Shown here piece by piece: positions 35,901 to 47,502 of a stretch of DNA of 64,000 nucleotides. Source of the stretch: Mytilus trossulus (taxonomy: Eukaryota; Mollusca; Bivalvia; Mytilida; Mytilidae); the NCBI RefSeq assembly GCF_036588685.1, contig NC_086375.1, forward strand, positions 44,671,270-44,735,269, in the 5' to 3' direction. The notes under the pieces were generated by a model. That model ran no database searches and was not told the origin of the DNA. It saw nothing but the letters and a program-made list of their open reading frames with translations. Position numbers and translations under genes: made by a program. Positions within the stretch are counted from its first letter, which is position 1; every line of letters starts with the position of its first letter.

Positions 35901-36129
35901 CAAAGTTAATCGTGGCTGAAAAAGATATGAGTTAGCACCCATTGTCTATAAACAGTCGTATGAAAGCAATAAGGATGCAGTACTTAAATCTAGTCCTTTG
36001 TTCTAGTATTCACGATCCAAAACACTATGAAAACTTGCGGTTAAATATATGTCGATCGGAAACTACAACTAATAAAACCTTTGCATTGTAAATGTTGACA
36101 TTGACCCATTGACAACTAATGTGTTTCAT

Positions 36130-36690
36130 TACATAATAAATGTCTTAACGGTGAATGTGGTCATTTATGGAAATACATTTTTACATGTATACGGAGATAT
36201 CTTTATAATTCATTTAAACAATTACATTTGCACAATTATTCATGCACATTTTCTTCAGATACATATAATACACTATGTCTCTTGTGAAATACTGGATCAG
36301 TAATTCAACATGTCAAGATATCATAAATATACGAAAATCAAACAAATGCTATTTTAAGTTTTATGTATGGTTATGTTGATTGAATGTGATCCTTTTCTCT
36401 ATGTATTATAAATTGGTAATAAATCGAAATCAATCTTGAATGTATTAAAAATATATTGGTCAGAAATGTCCCATCTATTTGGATTGATATTAACAGGATG
36501 ATCCTGTCTCAGAAAAAAGGTATATAGGAAAAACATTCTAACAAGTGCCTGTGCTGATATCCCGTCATATTCATACCGTATTAGACATAGCCAGATATGT
36601 GAATTATTTGATTGTCTCATTGCTGATTTTCTGAGATAGAAAAATTTAATCTGAATCTTGTTTTTCAATCATGAAATAACATAGTTGTCA
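36130..36690. other. Intergenic, nothing recognised
   Basis: AT-rich; the minus frame 36399-36668 shows no domain, though fragments such as SHIWLCLIRYEYD recall degraded retroelement text. Confidence 0.35.
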
Positions 36691-36697
36691 ACTGACC

Positions 36698-36815
36698 CGT
36701 ATTCTGCGTTTGTGACCCGAGATTTTCACAATTCTGAGGGATCACCCGGATCACCCACCGGGTCATTGAAATAACCCGGGAATTCCGAAAATGACCCGAT
36801 TTCACCCGTATTTTT
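36698..36815. repeat. Cluster of ACCCG motifs
   Basis: About nine ACCCG/CGGGT words in 120 bp (GATCACCCGGATCACCCACC, AATAACCCGGGAATTCC) in a window of otherwise AT-rich DNA. Probably one end of a dispersed element. Confidence 0.5.
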
Positions 36816-37289
36816 TAGCCTTCAGATTGAGTTCATATAAGTAATATTCAATTGAAATACCGGCAAATTCGTAATTCTTCCATGAACAGAAAGTTCATGT
36901 AGCTATGTAAACTATCAAATTAAGTGACCTATTAAGTGCATGGCTTCACTTGACAGCTTTTGTGTCAAACACGCTGTTAATTAACACCAATTACCTTAGC
37001 TTTAGGTCGTAAATAAATTGCACTATTGATTTACAAAAATATTTCAACCAAGATTTACTTCCCCTTATTTGTCACCATTCAAAATTATTCCTTATATTTA
37101 CGTTTTATGGGTGAAAAAGATTTAATAATCAAGTTAGAAAATCCAAATACATATTGAAAAATAACTTATCATTATTTTTATACCTTTATACAACTTTAAA
37201 AAAAATAGTTAAAAATTATATTTTACATTTACACGTCCTTTAACTGTATTACTATATTTTATCATAGTCTAATTTCCTTTCGGTCTGCT

Positions 37290-37942
37290 TTAGCCAGTCA
37301 AGGTCGTTAAAAACTTCCATTTGTTGTCTGCTTAAAAGCTTCTTGGCAACTGATGTCAAACCTTTTAAAATTATGAAACTTATAAAATACAATGTCTGTG
37401 ATGTATGTGAAAAGGAAGTATAAAATATCACTCATTTATTTTTATTACGTTCTGAATTAGTAGAATTTCATCTGTTTATGCAACAAAAGTTGTCAGTTTT
37501 ATTTGATAATGTTGATTCTGACAAAATTGATAATTTAGTGTATGAAGAGGTATTTATGTTTGGTTAATTTGGATCTATCAAAGGCGTAAATGTAAGTTTT
37601 GTCAATTTCATGTTATCTGTAGCGAGATATTGTATCTGCAGAAGAAGGAATTTACTTAACAAAAAAATTGTAACAGTAATGTTGATCTTGTTATACTATT
37701 TAAATACACTGTAAAACATAATATAACTTACCTGTGTGAATATTTGTGTGATGCAAGATGTATGAGAAATGTCTTTTTAAAGAATAATATTCTGGTACAA
37801 GAAACCGAAGGTGTCATAACATTTAATTTCTAATTATTGTGCTGATTATACATGTGATTATACTTAAAAACATTGCCTTGTGATATTTTTGTGTAATATG
37901 TAATATATCTGTTGTATATATATGTTGAAGAATTGAATAAAG

Positions 37943-37978
<36 letters not shown>
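37290..37978 (+). mobile_element. 5'-truncated LINE 3' end with zf-RVT remnant and poly-A tail
   Basis: Translation gives KYNVCDVCEKEV-stop-NITHLFLL, then SELVEFHLFMQQKLSVLFDN and a stop near 37566. The CDVC...HLF pattern is the zinc-finger end of non-LTR retrotransposon reverse transcriptases. A 3'UTR follows, then AATAAAGAT and about 34 A's (37945-37978), as left by target-primed reverse transcription. Confidence 0.65.
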
Positions 37979-37980
<2 letters not shown>

Positions 37981-38354
37981 TTTAAAATTACATTTGAATA
38001 ATAAATTATCATGTTTCATAATCTCAAAAAAGCAAACAACTTAAAAGACTGTTACTCAAATTTATAAAAAAAAATCATTAAATGTGCAATAAAATATTAA
38101 TTAATAGAATTTAAAATGACTTAGCCAAGTGAACATGCATTGATGTTTTGGTATCTTTGATTTACATTTTAAGAAAATGTACCCTCAATACTGAAATTCT
38201 GTTCGAAAAAGTTCGTACGCGTTATGACCTGAGATTTAATTCTTCAATGCAGGTCATGACCTGCATTTCCATCATCACAGGTTGACAGGTATGAAATAAT
38301 GATATTTAAGGCCAGGGAACCGTAAATGGCCATGCCACAGATTTTGTTTAAAAA

Positions 38355-38515
38355 AAAAAAGGCAACAGTAGCATACCGCTGTTTGAAAGTCATTAATCGA
38401 TTGTGAGAAAACTAATCCGGGTTAGAAACTAAAACTGAGGGATACACGTCAACTTAAATAGGAAAACAACGAAACAACAGAAACACTGAAGCGCAACTAA
38501 AAACCTTGATTCAAA
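38355..38515 (-). repeat. Dispersed 'GTATACTACTGTTG' repeat, minus copy
   Basis: GGCAACAGTAGCATACCGCT, then TTAATCGATTGTGAGAAAAC and GAAACAACAGAAACACTGAA. Confidence 0.65.
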
Positions 38516-39007
38516 AAAGCAATGCCTATTGTATCGTTACACCTAAAGTATAAACAAGCATTGCAGGACCTGATTTAGATCAATTTCTAAAACCTAAAAA
38601 CCCTAAAAACATGTTACTGTTGCCAATCACCTTATAATTACAGCCCCTTTGGCTATGTAATAATAGGAGATCTAAACATAATTCAACACAAACATCTCCG
38701 AAAGGTGATATATCATGGTCCTAAATTTAGAGAACCCCAACATATGAATTTGAACAATAACTTTAAAAAAAAAAGAATTCCATTGGGAACTACTACGGAG
38801 CATGAGCTAAACGAGAAAAGACAAGGAAGCTGTAAGATGTCCCTCATCTCTTTGCGATAAATGTTGTTGTTCATGCGGACATAGCTTCAAATAAAATCGT
38901 CTTTGTATGTTGATCTTGCTATTAGCAGTGCCTTGTAAAAAAGAATCTGTAATGAATGAGCACTCAGATTATCCCACAAAAACATATCATTTGACGAGGA
39001 GAAGTTC

Positions 39008-39235
39008 ATGACGGATGCCATATGTGGAGCAGAATCTGCTTACCCTTCCGGAGCACCTGTGATCACCCCTTGTTTTTGGTGGGTTCGTGTTGTTTATTCT
39101 TTAGTTTTATGGTTTGTGTCATTTGTACTATTGTTTGTCTGTTTGTACTATTAATTTTTAGTCATGGCGTTGTCAGTTTATTCTCGATTTATGAGTTTGG
39201 CTGTCCCTCTGGTATCTTTCGTCCCTCTTTAATGG
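39008..39235 (+). repeat. 3' tail of the RT element, copy 4
   Basis: ATGCCATATGTGGAGCAGAA ... CATGGCGTTGTCAGTTTATT, the same tail module, without the RT C-terminus before it. Confidence 0.7.
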
Positions 39236-39659
39236 CGACACAAGTCCTTCATGGTTTCAATGAACATTACATTGAACAGCAATTCTGAGGACAAACCTTT
39301 TTTTGTATTTGAAACCTCAGATTCACAAAATTCCGAACAAACAACAGCACATTGCTGGCTCATCAGTATATTCTACGAAATAGTTATCAATTGGATTGAC
39401 ACAAAGTCTGACTGCTGCGAAAGAGGGTCTACAGAAATAGTGTGAAACTGTTTACTCTCGTATTCGTATGAGCCATATGTGCATTCTGAAAAACTCTTTA
39501 AGAACTTCTGGATAATTTGAAACTCATCTTTCTCTGAAATTCAACCCGGTATACTACCATTCACCATGTGAAATAGAAAAAATAGCAAAAAGAAATTATC
39601 CACAATGCTTTTCTCTATGATAAGTTTATTGTCAATATAAAATAGTAGCATACGCTATA

Positions 39660-40134
39660 AATGTACAACTTGGGGTACCAAACAGCATATTTTGTTAAGA
39701 TTGAACAAAAAAGGTACAACATGCAACACAGAAACAAATAATCAGTTTGCTAGAGTTTCTTTCACGTATTTGTTGAATTCTGAAGTTAATACTTTTCTAC
39801 AAATTGTTGGCATTCCTTTGGGAATGATTTGTGTGCCTCTAATTACCATCCTCTTCTCCTTTTCTTATGAGTCAGAGTTTGTGCAGACACTTGTCAAATA
39901 CAAGACTAAAGAAGCCAGATCACCTAATTTCCCTTTAAGATATATTGATGCTGTCCATCCATTTACAATTCAAACTTTTCTGATTGGGTTAACTTAATAA
40001 TTTAATATATCCTTCAGAACTAGAAATTGAAGAAACAATAGACCCAGCTTCCTCTGCCTCATTTTTAGACTTATATCTTGAATTTGACATCAGCCATCAT
40101 CTCAGTACAAGAATCTAAGACAAACAAGACGATT
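39660..40134 (+). pseudogene. Reverse-transcriptase fragment of a retroelement
   Basis: The frame contains FLQIVGIPLGMICVPL and FSYESEFVQTLVKYK, matching the RT finger/palm motif (GIP-G-CAPL...L-LYSYE-EF). Then comes FPLRYIDAVHP where the active motif would be Y-(I/V)-D-D, so one catalytic Asp is lost. After a frame shift, LEIEETIDPASSASFLDLYL and EFDISHHLSTRI continue the family's C-terminal part to about 40134. Truncated and inactive. It could be a Penelope-type or other non-LTR element; the family is not resolved. Confidence 0.75.
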
Positions 40135-40345
40135 TTAAATAATAAAAAAATACATAACTTCAGGGAAAACTCAAAAGGGACCCTTATCAAATGGCAATAT
40201 CAAAAGCTCAAATACATCAAAGAAATGGAAAACAACTGTCATATTCCTGACATGGTACAGGCATATCCTTATGTAGAAAATGGTGGTTTAAATCTGGTTT
40301 TATTGCTAGCTAAACAACTCACTTACAGCAGTCAACATTGAGTTA
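40135..40345 (+). repeat. Dispersed repeat (AACTGTCATATTCCTGACAT type)
   Basis: CAAATGGCAATATCAAAAGC, AACAACTGTCATATTCCTGA and CTGGTTTTATTGCTAGCTAA. Relatives lie near 1170, 10490, 17900, 21360, 29960, 30690, 31760 and 33050. Confidence 0.6.
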
Positions 40346-40618
40346 TAATCTTAATCACTATAAAAACAAACAAATCTGCATAAAATTTGTTTCTAAACAA
40401 AAATTGAAGATGAACAATTATAATATATACAGGTTTTCTGCAGTTCTGTAGTTGTTTCATGATAACATTTAAGTCTAAGCTATCTTCATCATTTCAGTGT
40501 TTCATAATTTTCTATATTTCTCAGGGGAAAACAAACTCATTTATTCATACCTTAATGCAATAAATTATAAACTTCCAACAAACAGAAATGTCAAAACATT
40601 TAAACAGGTTTTAATATA

Positions 40619-40624
40619 TTTATT
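40619..40624 (-). terminator. Possible polyadenylation signal of MED4
   Basis: Minus-strand AATAAA about 770 bp past the MED4 stop. No transcript evidence; other AT-rich hexamers are nearby. Confidence 0.3.
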
Positions 40625-41392
40625 CATTATTTAGTATTAGCACATAATTATATTTACTCTTTTTTAACAACCATCTCTAAAATATATTCTAAAACACTGT
40701 TTTAACGTATCTTCTATGGTTTGAATTGTTCAATGCTGAAAGATGTTTTTATATAAAATTGACTGCATACATTTAGGCAGTGAGTGATGTAAACAAGCAC
40801 TGTGAAGGTAAACCTATAAAAATAAGGCGTCAACATCGAAAATAGTATAAATGTTGATACCTTTAATTACTGTAATATTTTTTTTTTAACTTGAAATTAC
40901 TAATCATGTTTTTTCTTGACTCTTTTGTTTTTGCAATTTTTCTTCAAATTTTCAAGAAAAAATTATTACATTCATTGCCGTTTCTTTTTAGTAATACAAT
41001 AATGATTCTTTCATTCTCACACTACAACAGGTATAAACCATATAATGCACATTGCTCTTTAACTGTTTTATCCAATGTCACAAACAAAAAAAGCTGCTCT
41101 TAGGAACATTGATACATTCATTCATCATACTCATCAAGTTCAGATGCCTTTCTATTTACTATTCTCCTCCACACACTTATCTGAACTTTTCAAGTACAAA
41201 GCCTAGACTTGCTCATACTTATAAGATAAAAGTGCTTTTTAAAGGGCAGTTCTCTCTACAACATTAAAGTGAGCATAATTAATGCTTTCAAAAGGCATTA
41301 CTCTCTACAACATCAATGTAAGCACAATTACACAGAACTCTGACTGCACATTGTAAGGCTTAATATTTAATACATTTTAAGTTCTTCCAATA

Positions 41393-44300
41393 TCATTCAT
41401 CACTAGAACTACTACTAGACGAGTCACTTGACATAAATCCAACATCTTCATTTTCTTTGTTATGTCCCTTGATTTCTGATAAGATTCCTGATGAAGAACT
41501 TAATGAGTGATGTAATTCTGATGTGTTCTGCCATGTTGTTGTCGACTGTGAACCAGGACCATGATCTGTAAGAAATGGGGGAAAAAAACATAAATGACAG
41601 TTGTTGAAATATCAAACGATGAAACCTATCATTAACTATCTAGATATGATTTAATTTTAAAGAAGTCAAAATAAAATGGATGGCAACAGGTGCATACTTT
41701 ACTGTAAATTAAGAAATTATTGCAAAAAATGTGATAGGGTTATAATCTCAATAATTCAAACTGTCATTTTGAAATATTTTATATGAATTACTACCCGTTA
41801 AAAATTCATTGTATTGGAACAAAATTCTATCAGATCTATAACTTGTCGGGGTGTAAACAATTTTAAAAATTTCATGTCAATATCTTCAAGCATGACGAAA
41901 AAAAGGTTGAAAACTGATTATCTAAGTGATTTTTTTAAGTCCATGGACCATAACTCTGCACAAAATTATCAGACCAGAACAACATTTGAATTTGAATGAA
42001 ACTTATCATGATAAAACAATATGCCAAATATATAATAAATATCTTCAAGCATGAAGAAAAAAGTGTGGAAAACTGATTTGCCAAATGTTCCTCCATATGA
42101 CCCTTGTGACTTGAAGATGACCTACCCATTGGTGTATTAGCTGATGACCTATTACATATATAATTGCTAGACATTGGTTCTCCGTAGAACCCTATGACTG
42201 TAACATATGACCTACCCATTGATGTATTAGCTGATGACCTATTACTAGACATTGGTTCTCCATATGAACCCTGTGACTGTAACATCTGGGCTCCAGCGGG
42301 GATATCACTTCCCTTTCCTAAAAATCCTAATCGCATTTCAAAATCTGTAGGATATGGTCTTCTAGGATCACCTGCAAATTAACATATTTTTTAAGGTAAA
42401 TGTATGTGATGCTCAATTTGCTACACTTACTGAAAAGGTACAGAGCCTTAAAATGCAACCTTTATTGAGAATAATTATTATTTCTTTAGAAAAGGCTTCG
42501 AAGGATATTGGTATATCAAATATTGAGACATAACTATACCAATATGCTTTAACACAAGTGAACAAGTATCTGACAATTTTGGTACAATGTAGAAGTAAGA
42601 AACTAACAAGGTTTACTATAACATTTGGTTGAAAATAAGTCATTGACATAGATGAAGGAACCAAGGTTTTATTTTGGATATTAAAAGAAAGGTTTTCAAT
42701 CATCTAAGGAATAGTGCTACCAGGGTATATTAAATTAATGACTTCAAACAATTTGTCCAGAAGTTTAAATGGATGTTGAAAGTTTTGAAAACTAATCAAT
42801 GCACATACAAAATGTATAGATAAGTCTTTAAATCAAAATGCAGGTGAAAAACATTACACAGGCTAAAACTTCAATTAAATTAAAAGTCACTTCCATGTGG
42901 ACAAAAAGGGGTGATAAATCAATATTTCACCTCAAAAATTACTTTCTAATACTACAAACTAGATAGTTTTATCATCAGATTACAATATGATGAAGATTTA
43001 TTTTCTCACCTGGGGCCCATGTAGGAGGTGAAGCAACTGCATTACTGGCACTGATCCTATGAGCAAACTTGATAAGCTCTTCAGATGACACCTTTTTCTT
43101 GTTTGCCTGCTGGATAGCATTCAATTTTTTCTTGGCTTGATATATAGCTGTTGACTACAACAAAAATCAGTCTTCAATATTTTGAAATTAGAAATTTGTC
43201 ATCTGAATGATTATGCAAACTGCTAGGTATTAAAGGTTTTATTTCATCAATACCACTATGTGTCAACAGTCAGGGATAATACTCATAAAAGTGTATTTCA
43301 TTTACTGTTCGTAGTTTTAGAAGTTGAAATCAAATCGATTGTATGAGAACATTTTTGGAAAAGATAAAGGGGAGATAATTCAAACCTTGAAAAGAAAATA
43401 TAAATGTTACAAATTTTATTTTATATACATGTACAAGTCTACAATTATAAGCATCTTTCAGTTAATAAAAATTACTTGTATAAGTATAACCCTGACTGTA
43501 CTATGCAAGTAATAAGTTGGGTTTTAATGCTTTCATAAACTGCATTTTCGAACCAAATGCATATTTCTGTTCTCATTAAAAAAAAAAAATTAGCAATCAT
43601 GCACAGAATTTTATCAGCCAAAAAACTCATTTACTGGCTATTAATTATGAAGATGCAACATTTTGTAAGGATAAAAACTATTCTCTCTAATTTGCCTTTG
43701 TGCATGGTATATCGTAAAATCCTACTCAAGATCAATGATAGATGATTTCAATTTTTAAAACCTTAAAAGCATAATCAATGTAAGACAGGCATGCAACCAG
43801 TTAGGTGAATATCATTTGTTTTAATTTTAATTCATACATGTATTAGTTCAGCCTTCCTTATAAATGGGCTTTTAAGACACACTATCCAGTAAGAGCATTG
43901 TGAAAAAGTCAGTTGCTTTTTATTTGATGAAACCCAAGTCTATTTAAGGTTTGAAAAAAGCATGTTACTTGTTGAATATTATATTCAGGTGCATGTGCAA
44001 TATTTCTGTAAAAATTGCTTTTTTCTTTAAACACAAGAACTGTTGTCATACCAGGATTGTTTCAGCTTCCTTTAGACTGGTCTGTAACTGTTTTATATTG
44101 GCATCTCTTTTATCTACCTCTGTTTTTAATTCATCTATTGTTTTCTGTATCTCGGCTTGTTCTGCCGCTGTAATATTAAAATCACAATCTATCTAAAATG
44201 TATTTACTATTTTAATCAACTTGCGTTGATATATATATATTCAATTGTTTGTTTTAATTTCAGTGAGTTAAAAAAATAATTAAATGCTATTCTTAAATCT

Positions 44301-47300
44301 TAATATCACAGATTTTTTACTTTAATGGAAAACACTCAAGTGGTTTTCAGCCAATATATAAAGATTCTACCAATACATACAGTGTGAGAAGATATTTCAC
44401 ACCTGAGACTTCAACTTTAAAATAAAATTGAAATGGGAGTCTTGCTGCAGGTTTTATTAGAATACATATTTCAAATTTAGCTCTTGAAAGAAGAGAAAGA
44501 TCCAATTCAACAGAATATGATGGAATCTGTTTCCCTTATTATTTTAGAGGATATCAGGAGAAAGTCATTTCTTCTGTTCCTATGATCTTCAAAAATGAGG
44601 GGTGATTTTTTTCAGTGAGACCTTATCACTCATCAGGCATAGTTGCCTTTTTCAACTTGAGGTCATATTAGCTAAAATCAGATATTTGGAAAATTTGACA
44701 AACTGAGATTATGCATACCATGATACCACCCCTTGATAATTTATAAAATAATAATCATCTCTTTATGGATATTATAAATATAATAACTTTTTACATACCA
44801 ACAGAATTTCTCATCACCTACCTGTTTTTAATGATTCTTTAATTTCTTTATCCTTATGGACTAGCAGGTCCATCAGATTCATTGTATCTGGGGCATCAGG
44901 TCTTTGCTGTCCTTTAGGTGTGCTCATTATCTCAAATAATTCCCTGTCAAATAAATAAAATCATTCATTACATTTGAAAGAAAGTTGCTGAAGTTTCAAA
45001 TCTGGAAAAAAGACTTGTCTATACCAGAAACTTTTAACACAATACTTTTTTTTAAAGTAATACTCAGTACACCAAATGGCAAACACAGGATGGTCAGATA
45101 TGTTTTAAATATATTGTAAAGTTAGATATGTTTGCAATTTACAAACATATCTAACTTTACAATTTAGTTTCAAGAATTTTGAAAGACAAAAAAACATTGA
45201 TAATTGATATATTTTTATACAAACCAACTTAAGGCTAATAAATTTCTTATTCTTATTCTTATTCTTAAGGCAAATATTATCTTTAAACCTTCTTGAAAAT
45301 AAAGTCTGGAATAAAATTATAAAATTAATGATTCTGGAAAGGGCTACATATATGTACAACATAATCTAGAAACAAATATTCTTTAATTAAACCTTTCTCC
45401 AGAGCCAGAATATAAATCTAACAAATATTCTAATTGCATGAACAAGTGCTGTTTTTAAATAAAAATACAAGAATAGTACATCTAACGGGAAATTAATCTG
45501 ATAGACTTTTAAGTAAAAAGTTGATATAATCCAGAACATTACGAGACTGCAAAATTTCTAGGTATTGGAAGGGTCTATATGAAAAATTATCAGAACGTTA
45601 ACTGCACAATAAATTCAGCACATTATTTGAAGCGCTAGTGGTAAGTAGATATATTTTGTCATATAAAACGGCCATTGAGTATGATTTACATGATGTGAAC
45701 TATTTAATAATGGTTTGTGAAAGTTATTGTAACTCGAATGGCATCAGCGCCATTTTAGTATCACCCTGTTTGCATTTTGAACCTTTCTGTGATGGAATGA
45801 ATGCAGTTATGACAAAGGAGTAGGTCCAGTAAGACCCCTTTTTGGCCCCAAAACATGGCAGTTTTACAAAATTGTTAAAATGTAAACTTTTAATTATTAT
45901 TGGACAGTAGAATGCTTCTGTCATATAAATATGGGCTGTTTTTGACAATTCAATGCACATATATCAGGAACTAGTACCATTACGTTATGCTAAATTACTA
46001 AAATTTTCACAATTCTATCATTTTAGTAAAATTTAAACGGTTTTCGTGTGAAAGGAAAGTGGCCGCATTCCTGTTCATCCTTTATATTGAAATGTAAGTT
46101 GTATTTTATGATGATACATAACATATACAAAGGTTGAGGATGAACACCGATGTGGCCACTTTCATTTTTGACAAAATAACATCTGAAAAGTGACAATTTT
46201 CGGCATATTTGGTAGATTTTTCATATTTGAGCTTGAATCGGGTCGTTTTTAATAACTAAATCAGTTAAAATCTATTACATATACTAATTTAAATGAAATA
46301 GACATTTAAGTGTTTAAATAGTGGTCAAAATCTTTCGTACATGTAAGATGAACCTGAAATTTGAGGCCAAACCGGTCTTTACCGGACCTACTCCTTTGAA
46401 TTGAAAGATCACAAATTTAATAAACTGTATTCACTGAATACTTAGTTTTAATGACATTTTATTTAAAGTATCAAACATTATTAAGATCAAGATGATAGAA
46501 TGTGAGTATGTACATGTACATTGTTTTTGTAACATGTATACTACACACTCATTTTCATCCATTTCCATACACGTCATTTGTTAACTAAGACAAGACAGTA
46601 TAATCAGTTTTAATAAGGTAGTGTCAAATCATGTCAATTTATAAATATGTATATGTTTATGTATCTTGCCAAACAACAGAACAAGGACCCATGTCTAAGG
46701 GGGGTCTCCTTGGGCGGGGTTCTGATCCTGGATCCCGCTTACTGTTTTGTCAGATTCCTGAATCCTGCTTACACTATGTACGTAAGCAATTCTCATTTTT
46801 TTGTCATTTAGCGGGTCCCGCTAGACCTCATTGCCTATTTTCACGACACAATAGTTTGACTTTTAAGTGTCCCGCTAACAAAAAATTGGCAATCCCGCGT
46901 CTCGCTTAGACCCCTGAGACCCACTCTTAGTCTATCATTGATAAATAAAATAATTAAATGGTAAAATTAAGGATTTATATAATAAAGATCAGCAATATCC
47001 TTGTTAAAATTGGTAACCCTTTCACTTTTTCCCTCCACTTTTATTGTTTTAATTGGTAACCCTTTCACTTTTTCCCTCCACTTTTATTGTTTTAATTGGT
47101 AACCCTTTCACTTTTTCCCTCCACTTTTATTGTTTTAATTATCAAATAAGTGCAGTGCAGACAGAAAAGACAATCATGACAGTTTTCCAGGTTTCTGAAA
47201 TTTGGTAGGAAAAAACCTAAAGCTGTCATTTTTATATGGTCTAGACCATGCATTTCATTTTGTGTTTCAAATATGTGAAACGACAGTAATACTATCAGTG

Positions 47301-47375
47301 AGATTACTTAGATATCAGCTCAACATCATCAATTTGTTGTAAAAGTTTTTGTTTGGTGCTGATGGAAGAAGCCAT
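41393..47375 (-). CDS. MED4: Mediator complex subunit 4 (MED4), six exons
   Basis: Subunit of the Mediator middle module, which bridges transcription factors and RNA polymerase II in the nucleus. Exons on the minus strand: 47375-47308, 44943-44822, 44167-44052, 43154-43010, 42371-42216 (or to 42126 with a second donor) and 41565-41393, all with GT/AG borders and matching phases. The product is about 259 aa (289 aa for the long form); human MED4 is 270 aa. The N-terminus ([15 protein letters not shown]) matches the vertebrate helix, followed by a coiled coil ([19 protein letters not shown]). Then comes the family hallmark around residues 127-165: [32 protein letters not shown]. The C-terminus is the typical acidic serine run ([14 protein letters not shown], then Ser6-Asp-Glu). 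The start is the first ATG, with the conserved helix right after it. Identity is recalled from family knowledge, not a search. The exact last base of the stop codon may be off by one or two. Confidence 0.93.
41935..42125 (-). other. Retained-intron reading frame behind MED4 exon 5
   Basis: The frame of MED4 exon 5 stays open past both donors for about 64 further codons to a stop at 41935-41937, partly made of a third, degraded piece of the exon repeat (42085-42120). It would give a truncated tail if the intron were retained; probably not a normal product. Confidence 0.4.
45113..45163. repeat. Perfect 22-bp hairpin in MED4 intron 1
   Basis: Arms 45113-45134 and 45142-45163 are exact complements with a 7-nt loop CAATTTA. 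Confidence 0.85.
45817..46396. mobile_element. MITE in MED4 intron 1
   Basis: Left CAAAGGAGTAGGTCC and right GGACCTACTCCTTTG form TIRs of about 30 bp (the outer 15 perfect). The interior is about 580 bp without genes. No clear target duplication was seen. Confidence 0.6.
46670..46930 (+). repeat. Dispersed repeat rich in TCCCGCT in MED4 intron 1
   Basis: GATCCCGCTTACTG, GCGGGTCCCGCTAGACCTCA and CGCTTAGACCCCTGAGACC. The 92-codon frame 46631-46909 comes from this repeat. Confidence 0.5.
47008..47139. repeat. Three tandem copies of a 43-bp unit in MED4 intron 1
   Basis: GGTAACCCTTTCACTTTTTC and CCTCCACTTTTATTGTTTTA start at 47012, 47055 and 47098; identical by eye, so recent. It lies 170-370 bp downstream of the MED4 start codon. 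Confidence 0.9.
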
Positions 47376-47502
47376 GCTGAATTATTTGACCAATAAATTA
47401 TGCTGATAGAGAAGGAAAAATTTATGAACCAATCGAATACACTTTCACATACAAGAAAAAGAAACCGGAAGTGAATGTCAATAAAATCAAAACAAACTCA
47501 TC
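47376..47502. promoter_or_regulatory. Bidirectional promoter between MED4 and eIF4E2
   Basis: Only 127 bp separate the two start codons, which face away from each other. The gap has CCAAT boxes at 47390-47394 and 47429-47433 and a perfect ETS/GABP core (ACCGGAAGTG, 47464-47473), with no obvious TATA box. NF-Y and GABP sites are known to be enriched in metazoan bidirectional promoters. A CRE-like TGACGTCA sits just inside eIF4E2 intron 1 (47658-47665). Shared promoter activity is inference; the transcription start sites are not visible. Confidence 0.75.

Noticed and set aside
37830-38012. Minus frame with a phenylalanine run
   Set aside because: Reverse reading of the poly-A tail of the LINE.
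46631-46909. 92-codon plus frame in MED4 intron 1
   Set aside because: Matches a TCCCGCT-rich dispersed repeat and is antisense within an intron; no domain.
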